NCBI GenBank assembly: GCA_963576565.1
Contig: OY755047.1
Span: 22,761,171 to 22,825,170, forward strand
DNA: 64,000 nt
Reading direction: 5' to 3'
DNA from: Aspidapion aeneum
Taxonomy: Eukaryota > Arthropoda > Insecta > Coleoptera > Brentidae
Positions 35,903-45,704 of the stretch are shown here, piece by piece (position 1 is the stretch's first letter; each line of letters opens with the position of its first letter). The translations under genes were made by a program, and so were the position numbers. The notes beneath the pieces are model-generated. The model saw only the letters and a list, made by a program, of their open reading frames with translations, ran no database searches and was not told the DNA's origin.

Positions 35903-36190
35903 TAGTTACATTTATACTGTGGTTGGCTTGATTTAAATTTACTTAAGTCAGGCCCTGATTTTGCGCGAAAATTAATCTCCAAAGCGTGGAAAAGCTTTCG
36001 CACATTTGAAGTCGTAAATTTTCCTTTTCGGTCTCGTATAAAGACATCTTTTTTTTGTATTCCGAGGGCAGAAAATCGGGGATATTTTGGTTTATTTTTT
36101 GCCATTCTAAACGTAAAAAAAGATATTGAATTTATGTGGACTATTTGCCCTAAAAGGGCCAACGAAAAAAAATTGTGAGCAAATCTTTAA
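35903..36190 (+). repeat. GCGAGAAAATTAATCCCC repeat, copy 3
   Basis: Starts TTACATTTATACTGTGGTTG and ends AAAAAAAATTGTGAGCAAAT. The minus frame on it (35902-36162) is not supported as a gene. Confidence 0.7.
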
Positions 36191-36439
36191 ACGGGGGATG
36201 TTTTGTTAATAAATTACCTGTTTCCATCAACTATAGCTATATTTTTGAATCACTAAATTTAAATAGTTAAATCAGTAGGTATATATTTTTTTTATTTGTC
36301 AAACACACTATGTTTATTGTATTACAATCTAGTCAGTAAGACTAATTAGCAATTTTGTATTAACTTAATTTACTAGAAAAGTCAGATTTAAGCTTAGGGT
36401 TCACTCAACAGTTCTCCCCGCTTTGTTTGGTCTGTAACT

Positions 36440-36960
36440 CACAATTGTGTTGTGTTTATAGCATTATTTTGTTTTATGTAATCTACTTAGTTTACTAGCT
36501 CAAACGGCTTCACTCTTTTTAGTCTTCGAACTAGCATAGTATTGTCTCGAAGGAAGCTGAATTGCTTCCACATTCACATGCCGATGGAGTCTACCTTCAT
36601 GGCTTTTTGCGAACTTTTTATAGTCTCTGCTACAGTTTTGATTTTTAGATCTCGATGAAGGTCACTATTTCGAACGTACCAAGGTGCATTAACAATGTTT
36701 CTTAATACTTAATTTTGAAATCTCTGTAAAACTAGAATGTTACTATCTTTGGCACAACCCAATAGTTGAATACCATAATGTCCATACTGGTTTCACTATT
36801 TGTCTGTAAAGCAGTAACTTATTATGAATTGTTAAATTGGACTTCCTTCCAATTAGCCAGTTCATTTTTCTATACCTTATCTCAAGTTCTTTTTTTTTTC
36901 TTAACATGTGCTTTCCAGCGCAATTTTTCTTCAAACTTGGGCGAAATATGTGTTTAAATT
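36440..36960 (-). pseudogene. Jockey-clade LINE RT C-terminal fragment
   Basis: Minus-strand frame MLRKKKELEIRYRKMNWLIG then RKSNLTIHNKLLLYRQIVKP matches the thumb region of jockey-type RT (WLIGRKSxLxxxNKLLLYxxIxKPxWTYG). Later frames show a KKFAKSHEGRLHRHVNVEAI-like tail. Interrupted by stops from about 36743. Confidence 0.8.
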
Positions 36961-37318
36961 GTAGTATAGATATTAAAAATATAAAGTACTAAATACAGCA
37001 TACATCTGCCCATATTATTAGTATCACAAAGTAATACATATTCTTTGTGGCGAAACCTACAATTCGTTAAAGAATAAAAATACTCTTTTATATCGAGGTT
37101 TATAAGTTAATTTTTCAGACCAATCTTTTTTTTAAGTTATTATTTGATTTATGAATATAGTTAAATTATTTTTGGTTCTGTTTTGTATAATATAGTATAA
37201 TAGTTTCAATATCAGATTCATTACATTGAAAGATTTTGTCAAGTCGTTTTAAAAATGGCGAAAATCACTAGAAGGAAAGTTGTCAAAATTTTATGTCGGT
37301 TCTGTAAAGTTTTTTTTT

Positions 37319-37333
37319 GGGGGGGGGGGGGGG
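37319..37333 (+). repeat. G15 homopolymer
   Basis: Fifteen G after a T run; length is likely unstable. Confidence 0.9.
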
Positions 37334-37624
37334 TGTTAGGTGTTTTTATATCTCAGGGAAACGATTAGTTATTTAGGAGAGCTAACTTGGCCTTTCCGTT
37401 TTTGTAGGGTCGACAACATAATATAATATTTTGTAAACATTGCCGTCCTACATAGTATTTTAGGAAATATTGTGAAGCTTATTCGACCACTTATACCTCG
37501 ACTAACGTGTCGGTGTCATTTTTTTTTATTTTGGATCATTAAGTAATTCATTATAAACATTCCTGAATACAACAAAATACATCCATTGCACTGAGGGACT
37601 TTATCGCATCTTTTTGTGCCTCCT

Positions 37625-38170
37625 GCCCCACTGTGCGTCGTCGACTGCTTCCCCTGACGACTAAAATCTTTGACGAAGCAATCCATTCTTGATTTTCGAA
37701 AAAGTATAGAAATTGTTGGGGCTTAGGTCGGGACTGTATAGAGGATGGCCCAACAATTCGACATTGTGTGTTAAAAATTCAATGGTTTTTTGTGCTTCGT
37801 GCGAACTTGCATTGTCTTGGTGGAGGATGATTCGTCGGTCGGGGTTCGTTTTTCGAGGCTCAGCGATGACTTTCGGCATACAAATCGTGATGTACCAATC
37901 GGCAGTAACAGTCCTTTGATCTTCCCGAGAAACGGTTGCTTTTGAGACAAATGTCGCGACCATCTTTTTGGATACACTTCGAGTCCATATGAGTAAATCC
38001 ACAATTAATCACCACTAGCAATGATGTACACGGTTTTCGTGGTTCTTGCCTCAAAGCGGTCTATAGTTTTCTGACACCAATTGCCCTAGCTTCCTTCTGT
38101 TCTTCGGTTAACAGATGCGGTGTCCAGCGGGAAACAAATTTTCTAATCTCTTACTCTTCATGCCGACCTT
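37625..38170 (-). pseudogene. mariner transposase pseudogene, C-terminal half
   Basis: Minus-strand pieces: a degraded SRWTPHLLTEEQKEAR block near 38150, then in one frame SKKMVATFVSKATVSREDQR, VIAEPRKTNPDRRIILHQDN and VELLGHPLYSPDLSPNNFYT. The second catalytic Asp (HQDN) is present. The third, in PNDF, is changed to Asn (PNNF). The N-terminal half is missing. Related to the 8954-9567 copy. Confidence 0.88.
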
Positions 38171-39239
38171 TATTGTGCTTTGGTTTTTTTGTTAAACATA
38201 ACTCAACTAAAGCCAAATAATTATTTATTTTTTATTTATATTCAGGGGAAATTATTAGCAGACTTTTCCTTTAATACATATTTATTTTCCTATATGATTT
38301 TTATTCTTACTCTATGTTGTTAAAGCCATTTCCTAGTAACCTTTTATACCCTCAATTTTGCAATATAAAACCTCTTTCCCTATCTAACTTGCTGTCAAAG
38401 TGGCAATTTTCTCTAAAAGATCGAGATCCAGTAAATTGACCCTATTCAATCGGTTTTATAACTTAATTTTATTAAATTTAGGAAGTCGGCAGCAGACGGG
38501 AAAAAACATATTTTGCCTTGAGTTTTGGTAAAAAGTAATTTTGCGATTTTTGGGGCCTACAAGTGCTTTTTCGCTAAACCTTGAAAATTTTAATTTCACA
38601 AAACATTAATTTTAATCTTACAAATGAAAACACGGGGTTGGAGTATGCTAAGGTATACGAAAAAACGTATTCTCTACGATGAGATTTAACTGCACACTGC
38701 ATCATAGAAGCTTGGCGTCTCCAGGATGCAAAAGACGCAGTATTCATGATCCAGTAACCCTAGGTATCAAGGCCTATGAGCTCCATATGTCGACACTTCG
38801 AAAATAAACTAACTTTTTTGAAACGAAAACATGAAAACGTCATTTCTATGGGGCCAAAGATGCATAAAGAACTTCCATACAACTTTGATGGGGCCAAATT
38901 TTGAAAATTTTTATTTAGAGATTCTTGAAGTATCAAAGTATATATAGGTATGTCAAACTTTAAAAAATATTATTTCTAAAAATCTATATTTTACAATCAA
39001 AAACACCTAGACCATAGAGCCAAATTTTCAAAAAATGATATTTCACAAACTATACTATTTACAAAAAAAAACCATAGTTGATAAAGGGTTAAAATTGATT
39101 TCTCAGCTACTTAGATAAGACAAAAAAATTAAAAAACACTCAAATATTTACATTTTTTTGCTGGGTACAGCCCTGATCGCATGAAAAAACGTAATTTTAC
39201 GATTTTTGGGGTAGGTTGCGTTAGTAGGTATATTTTGCA
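38171..39239. other. Intronic, nothing recognised
   Basis: AT-rich with no supported gene or repeat. Confidence 0.5.
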
Positions 39240-39876
39240 CTCTATTTAGCCTTCTTTGTTCTGTCCCAATATCTTCCCCTCTTCTCTGCCTGTCGTCCAC
39301 TCATCTCATTTGGGGCCTTCCCCTAATTCTTTTAATTTCTCAAGGTCTCCAGTTTACAATAAATTTGTTCCATCGATCGTCTTTCTGACTAATAGTATAA
39401 TTTCCATTTTAATGTTGCTATTTCTTCTCTAATATCCCTTACTTTTGTTTTATTTCTTATCCATTAATTCCTTTTAATTTCTTTCTGTTAGCTCTACTGG
39501 TAACAGTTATCTTTCGACTAATCTTTGGGCTTTTGTTACCTTATCCATGTTTGATTGTTTAATTGTCCAGGTCTGGGATCCAGAGGTGAATACAGGAAGG
39601 ATACATACATACATACAAGGATACAATAGTACAGATTATACACCTTCGTTTTGAGGTACTGAGAATATTTTTTAATTTTTAGCTTAATTTACCGAATGCT
39701 GCCCAGGCCAATCTTACGCGTCTCTTGATTTCAGCTGTTCGGTTTTCTATTTTTTAGTTTAATAATAATAATTTGTCCCATTAATATATACTCCTTCACT
39801 ATTTTTCTTGTTTATTCTGATCGTGATATCTTTATATGTGTTTGTTAAGATTTTAGTTTTGGTGTAGTTCATACTC
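39240..39876 (-). pseudogene. RTE-type LINE fragment, 3' half
   Basis: Minus-strand similarity to the fragments at 29205-29951 and 58170-58870, but without the TIR flanks, so an independent LINE insertion. Recognisable blocks include FGKLS-type sequence (ACCGAATGCTGCCCAGGCC on the plus strand) and the MNYTKT-like segment near 39860. Broken by indels; cut at 39877 by the tRNA-bearing TIR repeat. Confidence 0.75.
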
Positions 39877-40265
39877 AAATTAGACGTAAAGAATCATCGT
39901 CTGAAAGCATGGGATCACCTTTTGTTTTGAGTTATCATACCTTTGACAGTGGGAAAGAAGAATTAAATAGATCAGTTGGTTGACTTGGTCGAGTTAATAC
40001 CCTGAGAATTTCTCGTTCTTGTATTGAGACATCGCAGCCTGCATAGATGGAAGTTTTCCGAAAATTTATGTATGGCTTCGGTAGTTCAATGCTGAGAATG
40101 TTTGCCTAGAGAGCAAGAGATCCCGGGTTCGAGTCCCGGCCGAAGCATTATTTTGCAATTTGGTATTTGAAAATTATATTGGCAATCGCCCATTTGCGAT
40201 CAGAAATTTTATTACATGAAAAGGTGATCTCATGCTTTCAGACGTTGATTCTTTACGTCTAATTT
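39877..40265. mobile_element. TIR element containing a tRNA-like gene
   Basis: 389 bp with 47-bp inverted ends (39877-39923 and 40219-40265) differing at two positions: AAATTAGACGTAAAGAATCA ... GATCACCTTTT. The tRNA-like sequence lies at 40075-40146. The sequence continues into a second unit (40266-40560) carrying another tRNA-like copy, so units are partly tandem. It interrupts an RTE-type LINE fragment. Confidence 0.8.
40075..40146 (+). tRNA. tRNA-like gene, anticodon position AGA, tRNA-Gly-like body
   Basis: 72 nt that fold as a full cloverleaf: acceptor GCTTCGG/CCGAAGC (7 bp), D stem GTTC/GAAT, anticodon stem TTTGC/GCAAG with loop CTAGAGA, variable loop AGATC, T arm CCGGG-TTCGAGT-CCCGG. 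B box GGTTCGAGTCC is intact. The anticodon position reads AGA (Ser), yet the short variable loop and the body resemble tRNA-Gly and not tRNA-Ser. No intron. It is embedded in a repeated TIR element, so it may be a mobile tRNA-derived module and not a working tRNA. Confidence 0.6.
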
Positions 40266-40560
40266 GAGTTATCATACCTTTGACAGTGGGAAAGAAGAAT
40301 TAAAGAGATCAGTTGGATGACTTGGTCGAGTTAATACTCTGATAATTTCTCGTTCTTGTATTGAGACATCGCAGCCTGCGTAGATGGAAGATTTCCGAAA
40401 ATTTATGTATGGCTTCGGTAGTTCAATGCTGAGAATGTTTGCCTAGAGAGCAAGAGATCCTGGGTTCGAGTACCGGCCGAAGCAGAAAACTTTTTTCTTA
40501 TTTTTCTTTCTTTAATTTCACTTGTTGTTTATATAGTAGAATGTTGTATTCGTTGGCTCG
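40266..40560 (+). repeat. Second tRNA-bearing unit, tandem to the first
   Basis: GAGTTATCATACCTTTGACA to the tRNA-like sequence repeats 39931-40146 at a distance of about 337 bp. The tail after the tRNA (CTTTTTTCTTA ... TTTCACTTGTTGTTTAT) is shared with the copy at 61770-62150. Confidence 0.85.
40412..40483 (+). tRNA. tRNA-like gene, degraded T arm
   Basis: Same 72-nt sequence with anticodon-loop CTAGAGA, but with two changes in the T arm (CTGGG-TTCGAGT-ACCGG) that break pairing. Followed by a T6 run (pol III-type terminator) near 40489. Probably a pseudogene copy. Confidence 0.5.
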
Positions 40561-41110
40561 TTCTATTAGGATTTTCATGGTTAATAGGTCGTTAAATGTA
40601 CTGAAACATTTTCTGAAGCCTGCTTGTTATTTTGATTAATATCCGTCAAATTTCTGTCTGTTAATATTTTCGTAAAAAGCTTATAAATTGTTTAAGGAGT
40701 GTTATAGGTCGATAGTTTTTTAGGTCTGCTCTATTACCTTCTTATTTAGAATAATGGTTATGGATTCTTTCCAGTTGTTTGGGATTATTTTTTCTTTTAG
40801 TATCTTATTTAGAAGGACATGAAGGGTATTAACTACAGCTATACCACCATACATATTTGGCGAAAAGGACGCTTCATGTGCCTAGTCGCCAGGCCTAGAG
40901 CCTACCCCACACTACTATATACCATACATGAACATATCTGCCGTTACTCCGTCTTTTCCAGGTGATTTGTTATTTGTCATGTCCTTTAATGCTCTCTTTA
41001 TTTCCGCTTTTATTATTTCAGGTTGTAGTTTTAAGTTCTAGTTCTGAAATCTTTTGCACTACCTACTATTTAAAAAATTGATTCTCTACCTTATTCATTC
41101 TGGTACAAAT
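40500..41110 (-). pseudogene. RTE-type LINE fragment, upstream part
   Basis: Minus-strand pieces of a non-LTR RT read QAGFRKCFS, FNDLLTMKILIERANEYN, FTKILTDR and, further upstream, an NWKESITI-like segment. This is the RT region just before the palm, so it is probably the continuation of 39240-39876, separated by the tRNA-bearing repeat and by a small LINE insertion at 40855-40920. Frames are disrupted. Confidence 0.7.
40855..40920 (+). mobile_element. 66-bp 5'-truncated LINE 3' end with target duplication
   Basis: Matches the 3' terminus of the LINE at 55318-56150 (GGCGAAAAGGNCGCTTCATG, TGCCTAGTCGCC, CACACTACTA) and is flanked by ACCATACAT at 40846-40854 and 40921-40929. It sits inside the RTE fragment. 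Confidence 0.75.
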
Positions 41111-41692
41111 ATCTTATTAAAGAGTTTTGATTTCGTCACCCTAGTTTTGGACTTTAACAAACACAAACAAACACTTGAGCTAGTGTGCTGAAAGTTTCAG
41201 GAATGTTTTTCTAAAGTCTTTTATTCCCCAAACCGAACCGTAAACAAAACATGCAAACCAGTATGTTTTATCTGCTGTAAAGTTTTATTAAAAAAATATG
41301 GGTTTCTCCATGAAAATATTTTTTTAAAGGCATGCTAGCTAAAGTTTATGATGTCGGTTCACAAATAAAAGAACGATTTATAATAAGGTAGGTGAGCCAA
41401 TTATTGCCAGGTTCCTAATATTGCCAACCGACCAAAATCCTGACGTCAATACTCTGGTGGCGGGTATTGGTACTAAATCATTTTACGTGTTGAGATCCAC
41501 TAATCCAACGCAAAAGAAAAGTCTTCAGCCGTCCCAAAGCACCAGAATAAGAACGAAGGATGGTTTTTTAACCTCGCTATTAAAAAATCCACGTGTTTTT
41601 GACTTATTATCAGCTTTTTAACCGAGATAAAATAGTGAAAAAAATACATGTCCTAAGGCACATGGTTTTATGGTTTAGTGTTTTCGTTTTTA
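41111..41692. other. Flank of the LTR insertion with TTCCTAATATTGCCA motifs
   Basis: CCTAATATTGCCA occurs at about 41415 and again beyond the LTR element at 48412, and similar motifs recur near 48642 and 48685. This may be part of the old DNA transposon that includes the zinc-finger fragment 48473-48592. A frame at 41421-41621 has no recognised family. Confidence 0.4.
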
Positions 41693-41696
41693 ATAT

Positions 41697-42111
41697 TGTT
41701 ACGGGTTCACAACGACAAATTAAAACTCGCAATTGTTGAAAACGATACGTCAATTTATTTCGACAAATTATGTACAAAAACACGCACTTAAACTTAGTAA
41801 TAACTTGCTAATAATTCACTACTATAATCGGTCTATTAACTTCGTGTTAATCTCACGACCACTACAGCACGTTATCTCTGACTGACTGCCTGGTGCGCGA
41901 CCCCGGCCCTATATATAGGATCGTCCATCTCTCTCGAACTTTCCGGCAGCCTTCGACGTCCGGAAAGTTCCCGCACTACCGCGACCGCAAGCCACAGACA
42001 ACGCAACTAAAACCTAGACTAAGAATACACCCTTAAGATAAATCGACCTAATACTACACTAAACCTAAATAAATTCCAATTATAAAATTTAAATAACTTA
42101 AATTTGTAACA
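41697..42111 (-). repeat. 3' LTR of the gypsy-type element
   Basis: 415 bp, same length and almost the same sequence as 47948-48362. It adjoins a polypurine tract on its inner side and the ATAT target duplication on its outer side. Confidence 0.97.
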
Positions 42112-42124
42112 CTATCCTCCTCTT
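42112..42124 (-). other. Polypurine tract
   Basis: The minus strand reads AAGAGGAGGATAG immediately before the 3' LTR, the usual site for plus-strand priming in LTR retrotransposons. Confidence 0.8.
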
Positions 42125-45100
42125 CAGGTTTGATCGTCTCGATCAACATTTCCCAGGTAAGGTTTTAGTCTGTCTAGATGAACAACTTTCATCTTGGACT
42201 TCGGGCTTCTCTGGATTCGGTAGACTACATCATTAATTCTCTTAACAACTTTATAAGGCCCTTCCCATGGTGGTGTCAACTTAGGTGATCTTCCTTTCTT
42301 GCGTTGAGGATTGTATAGCCAGACTTGATCATTCTCTTTGAACCCTGAAGAGTTTGCTTTCAGGTCATATCTCGCTTTCATGCGGTCACTGGCTATTTCT
42401 ATTCGCTCTCTAACCACTTCATGGATATCGTGCAGCTTTTGCCTTAAACGTTCGACATAGTCATTAACCTCTAAGTGTGCTTCTTCAGGTGAACCAAACA
42501 TGATATCACATGGTAAACGCAGTTCTCTACCAAACAGGATACTAGATGGAGTAACTCCTGTCGTATTGTGAATGGCAGTTCTATAGGCCATCAAAAACAA
42601 TGGAATATATTGGTCCCAATCTGTTTGGTGCTCATCAACAACTTTGCAAAGATGTTCCTCTATTGTTTTATTAAATCTTTCAACCATGCCATCTGACTGC
42701 GGATGCAAAGCAGTAGTCCGTGTTTTATGTATTCCTAAAAGGTCACAGAGATTCTGCAAGAGCTTTGATTCAAAGTTTCTTCCTTGATCTGAATGAAGTT
42801 CCAAAGGAATGCCAAATCGGCTGAAAACATCATTTACCAGAACTTCTGCAACTGTAGCGGCCTCTTGGTTAGGCAAAGCAAAAACTTCTGGCCATTTGCT
42901 AAAATAATCCATGACAACAAGGATGTATTTGTTGCCCTTTTTAGTTTCTGGAAATGGTCCGGCCACATCAATAGCAATGCGTTCGAATGGCAGATCTACG
43001 TTATATTGTTTCATTTGACCTCTGGACCTTGTTTTGGGACCTTGGCTGGCTGCACAAGTCGAACATCGGCGGCACCAGTTTTTCACATCTTGAAAGTAAT
43101 TGACCCAATAAAATCGGTTTCGAATTTTGTCCATGGTTTTATTTATGCCTAGGTGCGCCCCTGATTTTCCACCATGGCATTCGGCCATTATATTGTCTAC
43201 CATGCTCCTAGGAACCACTACTTGATTAATCACAGTAAGGCCATCGGCACTTTCCCAGGCACGTTTAAGGATGTTTTCTTCTACTATCAGTGAATCCCAT
43301 TGTGCCCACAGTGATTTGAATATCACCCCTTGGTTTGCGATATCTTGCCATGATGGTCGTGGCTTGTTCTCTTCTTTCAATCGCAAGATAGGTCCTACAT
43401 CTTTGTCGTTAAGTTGTGTGGTTCTAATCGAAGCCGACATCCAGTCTTCATCTGGTTCTAACTTTATCTGGCGCACGTAGGTAATTCCTTCTTTCTGGTC
43501 AATTTTCCTGCAATGTTTACAATCCTCGGGGCAAGGTCTTCTGGACAATGCATCTGCATTATTATGCACCCTTCCTGCTCGGTGCTTAATTTGATAATGG
43601 TATTGTTGTAGCTTTTCTATCCATCTTGCGACTTGCCCCTCAGGTTGTTTCATTTTCATGAGCCACTGTAACGCAGCATGATCCGTTCTAATCAGAAACT
43701 CTTGTCCGTAGAGATATTTGTGAAAGTGATCTACGGATTTAACTATGGCTAGGAGCTCCTTTCTAGTAACACAATAATTTCTTTCTGGTTTGGATAGCTT
43801 CTTGCTGAAGAATTCGATGACCCGTTCTTCTCCATCTTGTACTTGGGAGAGTACTGCTTCTATGCCATCCTTGCTCGCATCAGTATCTAATATGAATTTT
43901 CCTTTTGGAATGGGATATGCAAGAATCGGACTAGAACATAATGCTGCTTTTAGTCTTCTAAATGCTTGGTCACATTCGGTATTCCATTTGTAAGAAGCTT
44001 TATCTTCTGTAAGTCTATGTAACGGAGACGCTATTTTGGCGAATCCTTCTACAAATCGTCTGTAGTATGTACACAGACCCAAAAAGCTTCTCAATTCATG
44101 TTTGTCACGAGGTTGAGGCCATTCTTTTATTGCTTGTAGCTTCTTTTCGTCGGTATGGATGCCTTCTCGGGAAACGACGTGACCCAGGAACTCAACTTTT
44201 TCTTGGAACAGAAAACATTTCTTTGAGTTTAATTTAAGATTTGCGTTCCTGATTCTTGAGAATACTTCTCGTAAATTATCTAGATGTTCTTGAAATGATT
44301 TCCCCATTACTATGACATCATCCAAATAGACTAGGCAGGTTTTCCAAGTAAGGCCTCGTAGAACGACTTCCATTAGTCTTTCAAATGTAGCTGGGGCATT
44401 GCACAGGCCAAATGGCATCACATTAAACTGATAAAGTCCACTTCCAGCAGATAATGCAGTCTTCTCTTTATCTCTTTTAAAGATTCCTACTTGCCAATAC
44501 CCACTTTTCAGGTCAAGAGTAGAAAACCAATATGATCCTGCCAACGTTGTTAATGTGTCGTCTATTCTTGGCAGTGGGTAACTATCTTTCTTGGTCACAT
44601 CGTTAAGTTTCCTGTAGTCGACACAAAACCTAGTACTTCCATCCTTTTTATTGACCAACACCACAGGAAATGACCAAGGACTTGATGACTCTTCAATAAC
44701 ACCGTCGCTGAGCATTTTATTAATGAGATTGTGAACTTCTTCTTGCTTGGCCATTGGTAGTCTTCTTGGGGGTTGTCTTATCGGTTGGGCATCGCCAGTG
44801 TTGATAGCATGTTGAATAAGGTTTGTGTGTCCCGAACTACTCCTAGTTTCGAAGATATTACTTTGTTCTTCTATAAACTCTCTCGCTTTACTATATTCTT
44901 CTGGAGTGAGATGTTGCCAAGTTGACTCAAATTGCTGAAGTACCTCCATTGGTAACTTGCTTGTATCCTCGGAAGTTGGCTCTTCACATCTTGTTACTTT
45001 CTGTACTGGTTCAAATAATGCTACCACCTCCCCCTTATTAATTTTGACACTATTTGGGAAAATATTGGCGACTCTAATCGGGATGTCTTTATCGGTTTTA

Positions 45101-45681
45101 ACTAGTGATTTTGCAACGAGGTAGGTGTTGGGTGTGTTTTGTTGGCTTATGAGTCCGACGCAGCTTGATGTTTTACTTTCCAGCCTCCCAAAAATTATGG
45201 TCTTACTGTTACCGACTAGTCTTGTTGTGCATACTGCCACGACCTTTATTGGTTCTTTATTGAAGTGACTATTTGACAAAATGAACTCTTCATTCCCAAA
45301 TCTTAGGGTATTAAGTTTATTATCAAACGCAAATCCATGTTTACTTATCAAGTCCATTCCCAAAATAAATTCGTCTTCTATTTCGGCAACCAATACAGTG
45401 TGGCGAATCTTCAATCTTCCCAGCTGTAGGTCTATATCTATCTGCCCCAACACATCGGCGGATTCTCCAGTCACAGTCTTAAGTGTTATTTTCTTTCCTA
45501 TTGGTCGAATTTTATATCTCGTTGCAATTTTGAACTTAAGCAATGATATTGCAGCACCAGTGTCTACTGTTATATTAACTTTTCTCCCATTAATGAGTCC
45601 GTCGATGTTAAGACTGTCAGCAGTATGTTTTAGGCTCTTAATAGAGTAAATTTTGGGGGCTCTATTCCCATTAGCCAACAC
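42124..45681 (-). CDS. pol: Pol polyprotein (protease-RT-RNase H-integrase), 1185 codons, open
   Basis: Open frame with the complete Ty3/gypsy pol order. Aspartic protease active site DTGAAIS at residues 40-46; reverse transcriptase with LDLKSGYWQV and the catalytic YLDD at 452-455; RNase H with LDTDASKDG and RTDHAALQWL; integrase with an H/C zinc module ending CRRCSTC, then Asp905, Asp965 (SDQG) and Glu1001 (D,59,D,35,E); and a C-terminal GPY-type module (WEGPYKVVKRINDVVYRIQ). No stop or frameshift interrupts it. The first listed codon is GTG, not ATG: the frame continues upstream across the gag stop, one base back from the gag frame, so Pol is probably made as a Gag-Pol product by -1 frameshifting in the overlap near 45700-45715. 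The frame ends just before the polypurine tract. No chromodomain is seen. Confidence 0.97.
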   Translation of the reverse strand: MLANGNRAPKIYSIKSLKHTADSLNIDGLINGRKVNITVDTGAAISLLKFKIATRYKIRPIGKKITLKTVTGESADVLGQIDIDLQLGRLKIRHTVLVAEIEDEFILGMDLISKHGFAFDNKLNTLRFGNEEFILSNSHFNKEPIKVVAVCTTRLVGNSKTIIFGRLESKTSSCVGLISQQNTPNTYLVAKSLVKTDKDIPIRVANIFPNSVKINKGEVVALFEPVQKVTRCEEPTSEDTSKLPMEVLQQFESTWQHLTPEEYSKAREFIEEQSNIFETRSSSGHTNLIQHAINTGDAQPIRQPPRRLPMAKQEEVHNLINKMLSDGVIEESSSPWSFPVVLVNKKDGSTRFCVDYRKLNDVTKKDSYPLPRIDDTLTTLAGSYWFSTLDLKSGYWQVGIFKRDKEKTALSAGSGLYQFNVMPFGLCNAPATFERLMEVVLRGLTWKTCLVYLDDVIVMGKSFQEHLDNLREVFSRIRNANLKLNSKKCFLFQEKVEFLGHVVSREGIHTDEKKLQAIKEWPQPRDKHELRSFLGLCTYYRRFVEGFAKIASPLHRLTEDKASYKWNTECDQAFRRLKAALCSSPILAYPIPKGKFILDTDASKDGIEAVLSQVQDGEERVIEFFSKKLSKPERNYCVTRKELLAIVKSVDHFHKYLYGQEFLIRTDHAALQWLMKMKQPEGQVARWIEKLQQYHYQIKHRAGRVHNNADALSRRPCPEDCKHCRKIDQKEGITYVRQIKLEPDEDWMSASIRTTQLNDKDVGPILRLKEENKPRPSWQDIANQGVIFKSLWAQWDSLIVEENILKRAWESADGLTVINQVVVPRSMVDNIMAECHGGKSGAHLGINKTMDKIRNRFYWVNYFQDVKNWCRRCSTCAASQGPKTRSRGQMKQYNVDLPFERIAIDVAGPFPETKKGNKYILVVMDYFSKWPEVFALPNQEAATVAEVLVNDVFSRFGIPLELHSDQGRNFESKLLQNLCDLLGIHKTRTTALHPQSDGMVERFNKTIEEHLCKVVDEHQTDWDQYIPLFLMAYRTAIHNTTGVTPSSILFGRELRLPCDIMFGSPEEAHLEVNDYVERLRQKLHDIHEVVRERIEIASDRMKARYDLKANSSGFKENDQVWLYNPQRKKGRSPKLTPPWEGPYKVVKRINDVVYRIQRSPKSKMKVVHLDRLKPYLGNVDRDDQT

Positions 45682-45704
45682 CCGCCCCTCTGCGTTGACT
45701 AGTT

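Noticed and set aside
40075..40146. Ordinary host tRNA-Ser(AGA)
   Set aside because: No long variable arm, tRNA-Gly-like body and a location inside a multicopy TIR unit argue against a standard tRNA-Ser.
42124..45681. Envelope gene or chromodomain downstream of integrase
   Set aside because: Pol ends directly at the polypurine tract; only a GPY-type module is seen.
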